Positions 30,032 to 38,779 of a stretch of DNA of 64,000 bases are shown here, one piece after another; positions within the stretch are counted from its first letter, which is position 1; the number at the start of each line of letters is the position of its first letter. The stretch is from CAVTWS01 sp963738445 (GTDB lineage Bacteria; Actinomycetota; Acidimicrobiia; Acidimicrobiales; SHLQ01), in the NCBI GenBank assembly GCA_963738445.1, contig CAVTWS010000006.1, forward strand, positions 124,001-188,000, given 5' to 3'. Both the position numbers and the translations under genes were made by a program. Under the pieces are notes generated by a model. The model made no database searches and was not told the DNA's origin. It saw nothing but the letters and a program-made list of their open reading frames with translations.

Positions 30032-30388
30032 ATGCTGATCGACGAACGCTCTCGTCACGACCTGTACCTCAAGCTCGAAGAGCTTCTCGGCAAGCCCGAG
30101 GCCGACACGCTGATGGCTCACCTACCCCCCACCACGTTCGCCGAGCTCGCCGCCCGCCGCGATCTCGATCACCTGGCGGACCGACTGCGTCTCGAATCCG
30201 CAGATCTCCGCACCGAGCTCAAGACCGAGATGGCCGACCTCCGCACCGAGCTCAGGACCGGGCTCGCGGACGTCCGCACGGTGCTGGAGCGCACCCAGTC
30301 AACGACCATCCGCGTGGTGGTCGCCACCCAGCTGGCCGGAGTGATCTCTACCGCCGGGCTGGTCCTCGGCGTCGCTCAGCTCGTGTGA
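30032..30388 (+). CDS. Small coiled-coil protein with C-terminal membrane segment
   Basis: The 118-residue product has a globular first half (LYLKLEELLGKPEADTLMAHLP), a heptad-rich coiled coil (SADLRTELKTEMADLRTEL, repeated units of about 11 residues) and a hydrophobic end (VVVATQLAGVISTAGLVLGV). This resembles the DUF1640/coiled-coil membrane proteins found in actinobacteria. GGAGTT lies 6 bases before ATG 30032. It converges with cinA, 10 bases apart. Confidence 0.7.
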   Translation: MLIDERSRHDLYLKLEELLGKPEADTLMAHLPPTTFAELAARRDLDHLADRLRLESADLRTELKTEMADLRTELRTGLADVRTVLERTQSTTIRVVVATQLAGVISTAGLVLGVAQLV

Positions 30389-30398
30389 CCACTCAGCC

Positions 30399-31682
30399 CT
30401 ACCGGCTCGACTGCCGTTCGAGCAGCCGGGCCCGCAGCGCATTGAGCGAGGTGATGACGGTGTAGTCGCGGACCCGTTGCCGGTCGAACGGATAGCGGAT
30501 CCGCTGCGCTTCCACCACGCCGTCCACGCTGGTGGCGAACCACACCGTGCCCGGTTCCTCACCGTCTTGGGAGGCCGGGCCTGCGACTCCAGTCACCGCC
30601 ACCGAGACATCCGCTCCGAGGACCCGGGTGACGTTGGCGGCCATGGCCGTCGCCGCGACCTCCGAGACGACGGGACCGACCGGCACGTCGAGCAGACCGA
30701 ACTTCACGTCGCTCGCGTACGAGACGATCGCGCCGCGGAACACCTCTGATGAGCCCGGAATGCTGGTGAGACGAGCCCCGATCAACCCGCCGGTGATGGA
30801 CTCAGCGGTGGCCAGTGTCAGCCCCTGACTCCGGCAGAGGTCGAGCACCACCGATTCCATCGTCTCGTCGTCGAGGCCGAACACGATGGGGCCGATGATC
30901 TCCCGCACGCGGGCGTCCTCGTCGTCGAGCAGCGCATGGGCCTCGCTCTCCGTCGCCGCCTTCGCGGTGAGTCGCACCTTGATGCCTTCGATGCCGCTGG
31001 CCAGGAAGGCGATGGTGACGCCCCCGACCCGATCGAGTCGCTCGATCTCCTCGTGGAGCTTCTGGGCCAGTCCCGATTCGGACTCACCCCAGGTGCGCAA
31101 GGTGCGGGACACGATGACCGACGTGATCCCGGCGCGACGCTCGAGATCGGGCAGCACACACTGCTCCACCATCGTCTTCATCTCCCAGGGCACGCCGGGA
31201 ACCGCGTAGATGACCTTGCCTCCCTCACCGGAGTGGCCGTCAGGCCCCGGGATGGGACAGATCAACCCGGGGGCGGTTCCGGGCTGCACCGGCATGGGTG
31301 TCGCCCCGACCGGAACGTCCGCCTGGCGCAGGTTGTTGGCGGGCATGTCCATGCGAGCGCGGGACGTGAAGAAGGCGCGGATCTTCTCCTCGACGACTGG
31401 ATCGACGCGGAGCTCCACGCCCATGATCTCGGCCAGCACGTCACGGGTGATGTCATCCTGGGTCGGTCCCAAACCGCCACAGACGATCACGGCGTCGCTT
31501 CGCGACAGCGCCAGCTCGATGACGGAGCGGATGCGGGCCCAGTTGTCCCCGACCTTGGTCTGGTAGTGCGAGTCGATGCCGACCATGGCGAGTTGCTCGC
31601 CGATCCACGACGAGTTGGTGTCGACGATCTGGCCGAGCAGCAGCTCGGTCCCCACAGCCACGACCTCACAGTTCACAGGCAC
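30399..31682 (-). CDS. cinA: CinA-family nicotinamide-nucleotide amidohydrolase
   Basis: A 427-residue two-domain protein. The N-terminal MoaB/MogA-like domain includes GTELLLGQIVDTNS and GGLGPTQDD; the C-terminal amidohydrolase domain includes LATAESITGGLIGARLT and VAVTGVAGP. CinA acts on nicotinamide mononucleotide and ADP-ribose, linking to NAD recycling. Start GTG 31682. pgsA follows upstream 44 bases away, and in relatives cinA and pgsA are adjacent. Confidence 0.93.
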   Translation of the reverse strand: MPVNCEVVAVGTELLLGQIVDTNSSWIGEQLAMVGIDSHYQTKVGDNWARIRSVIELALSRSDAVIVCGGLGPTQDDITRDVLAEIMGVELRVDPVVEEKIRAFFTSRARMDMPANNLRQADVPVGATPMPVQPGTAPGLICPIPGPDGHSGEGGKVIYAVPGVPWEMKTMVEQCVLPDLERRAGITSVIVSRTLRTWGESESGLAQKLHEEIERLDRVGGVTIAFLASGIEGIKVRLTAKAATESEAHALLDDEDARVREIIGPIVFGLDDETMESVVLDLCRSQGLTLATAESITGGLIGARLTSIPGSSEVFRGAIVSYASDVKFGLLDVPVGPVVSEVAATAMAANVTRVLGADVSVAVTGVAGPASQDGEEPGTVWFATSVDGVVEAQRIRYPFDRQRVRDYTVITSLNALRARLLERQSSR

Positions 31683-31726
31683 TCCTTCAGATCGGCGGCG
31701 TCTCAGGGTCCGCTCGGCGAACGACG

Positions 31727-32314
31727 TCAGGCGGCGCCGAGGCGGGCACCGTTGTGGCTGAGCGCCTCGCGACCGTCACGCCAGTACTGATAGCCCGTCC
31801 ACAACGTCAGGGCGACCGCGATCCAGAGCGCGCCGTCGACCACCCGTTGGTTGTCCTCGAACGAGGGCATGATGGCGATGCACATGGCCACACCCTGCAC
31901 GAGGGTCTTGTACTTCGCCGACCGGCGGGCCGGGATGGCCAACCCGAATCGGGCCCAGTAGCTGCGGTACACCGTCATGCCGACCTCCCGGACGGCGACG
32001 AGCGCCACCGGGAACCAGTGATAGCGGTCCACCGCGATCAGGCTGACCATGCCACCGAGGACCACGACCTTGTCGGCCAGGGGATCGAGGAACGCACCCG
32101 AGCGCGAAACCCGCCCTCGACGGGCCAGGATGCCGTCGTAGTAGTCCGTGAACCCGAGGGTCCAACCGATGAAGACGCCGGGCCACGATGTCCCCAGATC
32201 GTCCTCGTGCCGAAGGATGACCCAGAACAGCACCGGGGCGGCCGCGATGCGGGCCACGGTCAGCCCGTTGGCCCAGTTCAGCACTCCGGCCTGACGGGCC
32301 GTGGTCACGGTCAT
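31727..32314 (-). CDS. pgsA: CDP-diacylglycerol-glycerol-3-phosphate 3-phosphatidyltransferase
   Basis: A membrane enzyme of 195 residues that makes phosphatidylglycerophosphate. The CDP-alcohol phosphotransferase motif D-x2-D-G-x2-A-R-x8-G-x3-D-x3-D is exact (DYYDGILARR to FLDPLADK). Four or more hydrophobic segments follow. In this gene order between rimO and cinA it matches actinobacterial pgsA. A second paralogous role (PI-type synthase) is less likely because of the position. Confidence 0.9.
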   Translation of the reverse strand: MTVTTARQAGVLNWANGLTVARIAAAPVLFWVILRHEDDLGTSWPGVFIGWTLGFTDYYDGILARRGRVSRSGAFLDPLADKVVVLGGMVSLIAVDRYHWFPVALVAVREVGMTVYRSYWARFGLAIPARRSAKYKTLVQGVAMCIAIMPSFEDNQRVVDGALWIAVALTLWTGYQYWRDGREALSHNGARLGAA

Positions 32315-32392
32315 GACCCCGACGCTCCGCCAGCCGCGACGGTCAGCGCAGAACGCGCGAAAAGGGACCGAGGCTCGGACACGAGCGGCAGA

Positions 32393-33739
32393 CTAGCCCG
32401 CCGAGCGACGACTTGGTGGCCTGCGCCCATCGCCTCTGACGGGAACGACCGTCGCGGTCACCTCCGCCTCCAGATCGGGCCCTTCGGCCCCGGTGATCTC
32501 CACCTCGTAGAGCTCCCCGGCGACGAGGTCCTCGGGCACGACGACGATCCCGTCGATCTCGGGGGCCTCACGGAAGGATCGGGCCACCCCGGTTTCATCC
32601 ACCAGCACCTCGATGGTCGAACCCACGAGGTCGATGCGCTTCGCGGTGGTGATGCGATCCTGTAGTTCGCGCAGCTCAGCCAGTCGGTCGGCCATCAAAC
32701 CCTCCTCGACCCCGCCGCCCAGGGTTGCGGCGTAGGTTCCCACCTCCTCCGAGTACGCGAAGAACCCGCACCAGTCGAGGCGCGCCTCGTCGACGAACGC
32801 CAGGAGCTGATCGTGATCGGACTCGGTCTCACCCGGGTAGCCGACGATGAAGTTCGTGCGAAAGGCGGCGCCGGGCTCACGGGCGCGGATGGCTTCGATC
32901 CGCTCGAGGAACCGGGCACCGTCGCCCCATCGCTTCATGCGTCGGAGCAGCGGCCGGGATACGTGCTGGAGCGACAGGTCGAAATACGGGACGCCGGTGT
33001 CGCAGATGGTGTCGACCAGGCGGTCGGTCAGCTCCGATGGGTAGAGGTACAGCAGGCGAACCCGGTCCACCTCGCCGGCGACGGCATGCACCAGGGGAAC
33101 GATCGACTTGCGGCCCTGACCCTGATCACGGCCGTAGCTCGCCAGGTCCTGGGCCACGAGGACGACCTCGCGCACCTGGAGCTGGGCGACCTCGTCGAGC
33201 ACCGCCTCGACGCTGCGCGACCGTTGCGGTCCTCGAAACGACGGGATGGCGCAGAAGCCACAGGCCCGGTCGCATCCTTCGGCGACCTTGACGTAGGCCC
33301 ACGGCCGTGCCGAACGGGGCCGGGGCAGGTTGAGCAGGTCGAACGCCGGAGGTGCCGGCTTGCGCCCGAGCGCGACCGGGGTGGCCCGCTCCTCGAGGAC
33401 GCCGATCCCGAGCTGCGACACGAGCTCGGTGCCGAAACCCGCCACCGTGTCGACCTCGGGGAGCGCCTCGGCCAGCTCGCGGCCATACCGTTCGGCCAGG
33501 CAACCCGTCACCACCAACCGGGCGCCTTCACGACGTTCGTCGGCCAGGCCGAGCACGGTATCGATCGACTCCTGCCGGGCTTCCTCGACGAAGGCGCAGG
33601 TGTTGACGACGACGAGGTCCGCGAGTGTGGCGTCGTCGGTCTGCTCGTAGCCGTCCGTGGCCAGACGGCCGGCCAACTTGTCGGAGTCGACCTGGTTCTT
33701 GGGGCAGCCCAACGTTTCGAGATAGAAGGTCCGAGCCAC
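32393..33739 (-). CDS. rimO: Ribosomal protein S12 methylthiotransferase
   Basis: Radical-SAM methylthiotransferase that modifies the Asp residue of ribosomal protein S12. The 448 residues show TLGCPKNQVDSDKL, VNTCAF, TGCLAERY, and the SAM-cluster motif CDRACGFC, then a TRAM-like C-terminal region. It is a paralogue of miaB at 4863. GTG is the start. No S12 gene is in view. Confidence 0.94.
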   Translation of the reverse strand: MARTFYLETLGCPKNQVDSDKLAGRLATDGYEQTDDATLADLVVVNTCAFVEEARQESIDTVLGLADERREGARLVVTGCLAERYGRELAEALPEVDTVAGFGTELVSQLGIGVLEERATPVALGRKPAPPAFDLLNLPRPRSARPWAYVKVAEGCDRACGFCAIPSFRGPQRSRSVEAVLDEVAQLQVREVVLVAQDLASYGRDQGQGRKSIVPLVHAVAGEVDRVRLLYLYPSELTDRLVDTICDTGVPYFDLSLQHVSRPLLRRMKRWGDGARFLERIEAIRAREPGAAFRTNFIVGYPGETESDHDQLLAFVDEARLDWCGFFAYSEEVGTYAATLGGGVEEGLMADRLAELRELQDRITTAKRIDLVGSTIEVLVDETGVARSFREAPEIDGIVVVPEDLVAGELYEVEITGAEGPDLEAEVTATVVPVRGDGRRPPSRRSAG

Positions 33740-33841
33740 GGTTGCAGGCTAGGGCTTGGGACACGCCGGCAGCGCGGCGCCGGAGGCCGGGGACCCACCA
33801 TCATCTGACCTCGACGTGCGCAGTCGCTGACGGGAGACCAG

Positions 33842-34172
33842 ATGTCTGTTCACAATCGTGCACGTCGGACGCGGTGATCGCCATCGCCGCGGTGCTGTTC
33901 GCGGCCGTCGTCAGCATCGAATCGGCGGCGCGAGCATCCCGGGCCGCACCACCATCCCGGCGGCGATCCCCGATGGAGCGGGCACGCTCAACGCCCCGGT
34001 GCCGGTGAACGACATCGGCACCATCACCGACGTGGACGTCGCGGTGCGAATCGACCACTCGTCAGCCGACAACCTCGACATCGTCTTGCGCCACCCCGAT
34101 GGAACCACGGTCTCGCTCAGCACCGACAACGGCGTGCTCGCCGACACGGCGGGCTATCTGCTGGGCGACTGA
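33842..34172 (+). pseudogene. Secreted P-domain-like fragment
   Basis: A hydrophobic export-like segment (VIAIAAVLFAAVVSIESAA) sits in one frame and a proprotein-convertase-type P-domain start (DIGTITDVDVAVRIDHSSAD, LRHPDGTTVSLS) in another, with a short Met-containing start MSVHNRARRTR at 33842 in the third. Two frame changes near 33873 and 33960 would join them. The P-domain is cut after YLLGD, so only about 70 residues remain of a normal 110+ residue domain. A broken remnant of a secreted protein. Confidence 0.55.
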
Positions 34173-34193
34173 ACGCACGTCGGGCGAAGGTCG

Positions 34194-34502
34194 TCAGCGC
34201 CGACCGTTGGCGGCGGCCCGCTCCCGGGCTCGCCGGAACGCCGCCACCCACTGAGACACCGCGATCACGGCATACGTCCCGACCACGATCAGCACGGTGC
34301 CCAGGTTCAGGCCGAACCCGAACGCCACCGCGCCGACCAGCACCACCGCCACCAGACCCCACAGCAGGATCCGCGTGAGCGCTCGCAGGTCTGCCGTGGA
34401 CTCGAGCCCGCGATCGATGGTTCGGTCGAGCTCGCGCCGGTCGACGCCGACCGACCGCACAGGCCGCTGTCCGGCCGGAGGTGCCCACGGTTCGTCTGCC
34501 AC
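34194..34502 (-). CDS. Small two-segment membrane protein
   Basis: The 102-residue product has a basic N-terminal region, a hydrophobic hairpin (ILLWGLVAVVLVGAVAFGFG and LGTVLIVVGTYAVIAVSQW) and an Arg-rich end. It lies between the P-domain fragment and ftsK. The family is not recognised. Confidence 0.7.
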   Translation of the reverse strand: MADEPWAPPAGQRPVRSVGVDRRELDRTIDRGLESTADLRALTRILLWGLVAVVLVGAVAFGFGLNLGTVLIVVGTYAVIAVSQWVAAFRRARERAAANGRR

Positions 34503-34589
34503 GACGCCGATCCTACTCTCCCCACGAAATTCGGTCGGAGATCACCGCTGTGGGGGGAAACGTCACCGAATTTGGTGTTGGGGACCCGC

Positions 34590-37192
34590 TCAGCGAGAGC
34601 CGGACTTCAGATCCTCGAGTTCTTCGGGGCTCATGAGCACCGAGCGCGCCTTGGATCCCTCGGACGGCCCGACGACGCCCCGCTGTTCGAGCAGGTCCAT
34701 GATGCGCCCGGCGCGGGCAAAGCCGACGCGGAGTTTGCGTTGCAGCATCGATGTCGAACCCAGCTGTGAGCTCACCACCAGCTCCATCGCCTGCCACAGC
34801 ATGGGGTCGCCGTCACCGTCGTCGTCGGCGCTGTCGGCAGTCACGGGGTCGTCGAGGCTGAGCGCCGAGATGAGCCCGGCCGGGGGTGGCCCGAAGCCGC
34901 CCTCGGGACGTCCGGAACGACCGCCCGCGGGCGCGATCGAATCGGACACCACGGCATCGACGGAACCACCGGACTCGCCGGCTTCGGCGGCGGCCGCCTG
35001 GGCCTGCTTCCGCCATAGGGACACGATCTTGCGAACTTCGCTCTCTTCGACCCACGCGCCCTGCACACGCTGCGGGCACGTTGGACGCCGGACCGAGCAG
35101 CAGCATGTCACCGCGACCGATCGAGTCGCTCGGCGCCGGATTGGTCGAGGATCACCCGGCTGTCGGTGAGACTCGACACCGCGAACGCGATTCGAGCCGG
35201 GATGTTGGCCTTGATCACACCGGTGATCACGCTGACCGACGGTCGCTGCGTGGCGATGACGAGGTGGATGCCCACGGCGCGGGCCATCTGAGCGAGCCGG
35301 CAGATCGATTCCTCGACGTCTCGGGCGGCGACCATCATGAGGTCGGCCAGCTCGTCGACGACGACGAGGATGAACGGCAGACGATGGAAGAGCTTCGGAC
35401 CGCCGTCGGGCCCGACCTCCCGAGGCCCGCCTTAGCTCGCCCTTGTCGTACGCCCGGTTGTAGCCGGTGATGTCACGGAAGCCGAACTCCGACAGCAGGT
35501 CGTACCGGCGTTCCATCTCCCGCACGGCCCAGGCCAACGCGTTGGCCGCCTTCTTGGGATCGGTCACCGGCTGGGTCAGGAGGTGCGGGACCCGCTCGTA
35601 CTGGCCCATTTCCACCCGCTTGGGGTCGACGAGGATGAGCCGGATCTGGTCGGGCGTGGTGCGCACGAGCAGCGAGGTGATGATCGAGTTGATGCACGAC
35701 GACTTGCCCGAACCGGTCGTTCCGGCGATCAGCAGATGGGGCATGGTGGCCAGGTTGACACATCACGGAACGCCCGTTGATGTCACGGCCGATGGCGACT
35801 TCGAGCGGGTGTTCGGCCCGGCGTGCCTCCGGTGAGGTGAGGAGGTCGCCGAGGGCCACGACTTCACGCTCCTCGTTCGGGACCTCGACACCGATCGCCT
35901 GCCGCCCCGGGATCGGGGCGAGGATCCGGACGTCGGCGGCGGCCAGGCTGTAGGCGATGTCCTTGTTGAGGCTGGTGACCCGCGTCGACCTTCACCCCGG
36001 CGCCGAGCTCCAGCTCGTAGCGGGTGACGGTGGGGCCGACGACCATCCCGACGAGGCGGGTCTCCACGCCGTGCGCGGCCAGCGCCCGTTCGAGCCGGCG
36101 GCCCCGCTCCTCCACTGCCTTCTTGTCGACCGCCCGAGCGTCGATTCGGCTCAGCAGGTCGAGACTCGGGAGCTTCCACGACGAGCCCTCGGCAGCCGGT
36201 CCAAGGCCCAGGCCCAGCTGCTCCGAGCTTCCGGCCGGTTCGACCACCGTGGCCGCCGACGGGCGGCGCGGCTTTCGGGCCTTGGCGGGTGCCGGCGAGG
36301 CGTCGGTCGGCCCATCGGGGTCGGTGTCCTGGTCGTACGGACCACTGCGCACCGGGGCGGCGCCGGTGAGATCGACCACGGAGTCATCGGTCGACGCACC
36401 GAGGCGGAACAGGCTCCGAAACGATCGACCGACCACGCCGGCAACCGGCCGGGCCCCGGCCGAAGTGGGCCCACCGAGGCGCGCCATCAGCTGACGAGGG
36501 GAGCGACCGGTGAACGCCACGAGGGCCACCAACATCAGCGCCACGAGCACGATCACCGCGCCGGGAACCGATGCCACCGCCGCCAGCGAACCACCGATCG
36601 TGTACCCGAGGGCGCCACCCGCCCGGCCCAGCTCGTCAGGACCCTCCTCGATACCCGGGCGGCCGGCCGCAAGATGGAAGAGGCCGCTGAGCGCCACCCC
36701 GGCGACCACGGCACCGACGCCGAGTCGAAGCCGCGGTTCGTCACGGTCCGATGCCGCCGTTGCCGACGTGGGATCCGGCTCGCGATCGTCGGCCCGGATG
36801 AGCGCCAGGCCGCCCCACAAGAGCCCGAACGGCAGCAGGAATCGCAGCCGACCCACCACCACCGAGGCGGCGTCGTCGACGGCCCGACCGAACGGTCCGG
36901 CCAGGTCGGCGAACACGGACAGGGCCACGATCAGGCCGAGGACGATGGCCGCCACGCCGAAGAGCTCGTTGGCATGGGGCCCGAAAGCGGCACGGAGGGC
37001 GCGGAGAACGACAGAGGGCCGGCGGCGCGGCGGGTCAGGCGCCTTCTTCGGCGAGCGGGAGGTGCCGGATGGACGCGACCGAGTGGTGGAGCCGGACCGG
37101 GGCTTCGCCGGGGAGCGCTTGCGGTCGTTGGAGGTGGTGGCCACAGCATCGACGACGCTAGCACCGGCAACCTCACCATCGGTGACATGCAC
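34590..37192 (-). CDS. ftsK: DNA translocase FtsK/SpoIIIE (several frame changes)
   Basis: A hydrophobic N-terminal domain of about four helices (LFGVAAIVLGLIVALSVFA and later segments) is followed by a charged Pro/Ala linker and the translocase motor. The motor shows Walker A IAGTTGSGKSSCINS, Walker B FILVVVDELADLMM, and an arginine-rich RecA core (LVIATQRPSV). The gamma domain at the end (QLGSTSMLQRKLRVGFARAGRIMDLLEQRG) recognises chromosome-orienting DNA sequences. The frame changes near 35985, 35765, 35425, about 35120 and 35080, all in the motor. Since ftsK is normally essential, these breaks are probably sequence errors. ATG 37192 is the first plausible start. Confidence 0.9.
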
Positions 37193-37195
37193 CGC

Positions 37196-37243
37196 GCGTT
37201 GCGTAGCGGCGCCGCCGGCTCACAGAACGCGTTGCGTAGCGGC
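37196..37243. repeat. Two copies of a 15-bp sequence upstream of a lipoprotein gene
   Basis: GCGTTGCGTAGCGGC occurs at 37196-37210 and 37229-37243, between divergent ftsK and the lipoprotein gene. It may be a slippage repeat or paired binding sites. Confidence 0.6.
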
Positions 37244-37277
37244 CTCAAGGGCGGGGCCCCGCCGCCGAAAGGTACAG

Positions 37278-37895
37278 ATGCGCGCCTTGCGAAACCTTGC
37301 CGTCCTGCTCGCGACCGTCGCCCTGGTCGCGTCCGCCTGCGGCGGAGACGACGGCACGTCAGCGTCGGACGACGTCGAGGCGGCGCTGAGCGACGCCGCC
37401 GAATCCGGCGATCCGGATCAGGTGGCCGATGCGGTCACCGACGCCGTGGAGGAGAGCGTCGACGATCTGGCCTCGGATGAACCGACCGACGGCGGGGACG
37501 AGGCGGAGTCAGGCTCCGGAGACGTCGACTGCGTGGCGATCGACCCGGCGCTGGAGATCGTGGGCATCAACTGGGTCTACCTCCAGAACGTCGCCGGCTC
37601 GGGCGACGTCTCCTTGTTCGCCGACATCGCCCCCGATGGTTTCATCGCGGTCGACTTCGACGGCTTGACCACCAGCATCGAGGATCTGCGCCCGCTCGAA
37701 GCCCATGGCGACAACGTCGCCCCGCTGCTCGACCGACTCCAGGAGACCGCCGATCTCGCCCAAGGCGCCATCGATGCCGACGACGCCGGTCAGGCCGAGG
37801 CGATGGCGGCGATCACCGAACTGACCGACTCCGGCCAGCAGATGGTGCGCGATCAGCTCGACCTGGGTCTGGCGCTGAGCGACGCGGGCTGCTGA
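37278..37895 (+). CDS. Secreted lipoprotein of unknown function
   Basis: A 205-residue protein with lipobox ALVASAC near residue 20, followed by an Asp/Glu/Ser-rich linker and a C-terminal globular part with one Cys at the end. The heme- or metal-like motif is not seen. It is divergent from ftsK with two 15-bp repeats between. Related sequences are not recognised by eye. Confidence 0.65.
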   Translation: MRALRNLAVLLATVALVASACGGDDGTSASDDVEAALSDAAESGDPDQVADAVTDAVEESVDDLASDEPTDGGDEAESGSGDVDCVAIDPALEIVGINWVYLQNVAGSGDVSLFADIAPDGFIAVDFDGLTTSIEDLRPLEAHGDNVAPLLDRLQETADLAQGAIDADDAGQAEAMAAITELTDSGQQMVRDQLDLGLALSDAGC

Positions 37896-37927
37896 ACGGA
37901 TCTGGCCCGGGTGGTGACCCGGCCCGG

Positions 37928-38611
37928 TCAGGCCAGCGCGGACCGCAGGAAGGCGACGGCCTCCGGCCACACCTGGTCGGCGAGCGACTCGTCGTAGGTG
38001 CCGAGTGCGTTGTGCCGGCTCATGAAGGCATGCCCGCTCCCGGCATGAACGGTGAGCGACACGTCCTTGCCCAGCCCCCGCAACGTGGCTTCCAGGGCGC
38101 GGGCCCCTTCCGGCCCGAAGAAGCTGTCAACCTCGGCCATGTGCCCCCGCACGGTCGCGGTCATCGGCGCCCAATCGGGCTCGCTGTCGCCGCTCGGGAA
38201 CCCGTAGAACGGCACGATCGCGGTGACCTTGTCCGGGCGATCGGCGGCGATCAGGAACGACAACATACCGCCCATGCAGAAGCCGATCACGCCGATGCCC
38301 GAGCCGGTGACACCGTCGAGCGCGGCCAGGGCGTCGACCGCGACCGACATGTCCTTCGCCGCCCGTTCTGCCGGCATCGACGACATCAGGTGGCCAGCCT
38401 TGTCCATCTCGTCGTGGTCGGCGAGCTCGCCCCGGTAGAGGTCGGGAGCGAGGGCCACGAAGCCGTCCTCGGCCAGCCGATCGGCCATCTCCTTGATCCC
38501 CCAGTCGAGACCCCACCATTCCTGGAGCACGAGCAGACCAGGACCCGAACCTCCGGCCGGTCGGGCCAGATAGGCGCGTGCGTCACCACCGAGTTCGATC
38601 ATCTCACCCAT
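37928..38611 (-). CDS. Dienelactone-hydrolase family protein
   Basis: An alpha/beta hydrolase of 227 residues: EWWGLDWG near the oxyanion, nucleophile loop GFCMGGM with a Cys nucleophile, conserved Asp near 170 and the His in GHAFMS. Dienelactone hydrolases open unsaturated lactones in aromatic breakdown, but many members act elsewhere. ATG 38611 is chosen; a longer frame upstream is inside the repeat block. It lies after the rnj terminator-like repeats. Confidence 0.85.
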   Translation of the reverse strand: MGEMIELGGDARAYLARPAGGSGPGLLVLQEWWGLDWGIKEMADRLAEDGFVALAPDLYRGELADHDEMDKAGHLMSSMPAERAAKDMSVAVDALAALDGVTGSGIGVIGFCMGGMLSFLIAADRPDKVTAIVPFYGFPSGDSEPDWAPMTATVRGHMAEVDSFFGPEGARALEATLRGLGKDVSLTVHAGSGHAFMSRHNALGTYDESLADQVWPEAVAFLRSALA

Positions 38612-38640
38612 GGTGCAGAACCTACCCGACCCCTCTCCCC

Positions 38641-38779
38641 CACGCTTCTGGGAGACCAACCCGTCGCCTACGCGACCACTGTGTCTCCCAGAACGATTCG
38701 GGGAGGCTCCCTCACGCTTCTGGGAGACCAACCCGTCGCCTACGCGACCACTGTGTCTCCCAGAACGATTCGGGGAGGT
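38641..38779. repeat. Two tandem copies of a 72-bp hairpin unit
   Basis: A unit beginning CACGCTTCTGGGAGACC is repeated at 38641 and 38713 with a near-perfect 72-base period. Each holds nested inverted repeats: TCTGGGAGA with TCTCCCAGA outside, and GTCGC-CTAC-GCGAC inside. It lies between the rnj stop and the dienelactone hydrolase start. It could be a tandem transcription terminator or a REP-like element. Peptide-like frames within it are not genes. Confidence 0.8.

Noticed and set aside
38641..38779. Possible CRISPR repeats
   Set aside because: Only two units, directly adjacent without unique spacers, so a tandem duplication fits better.
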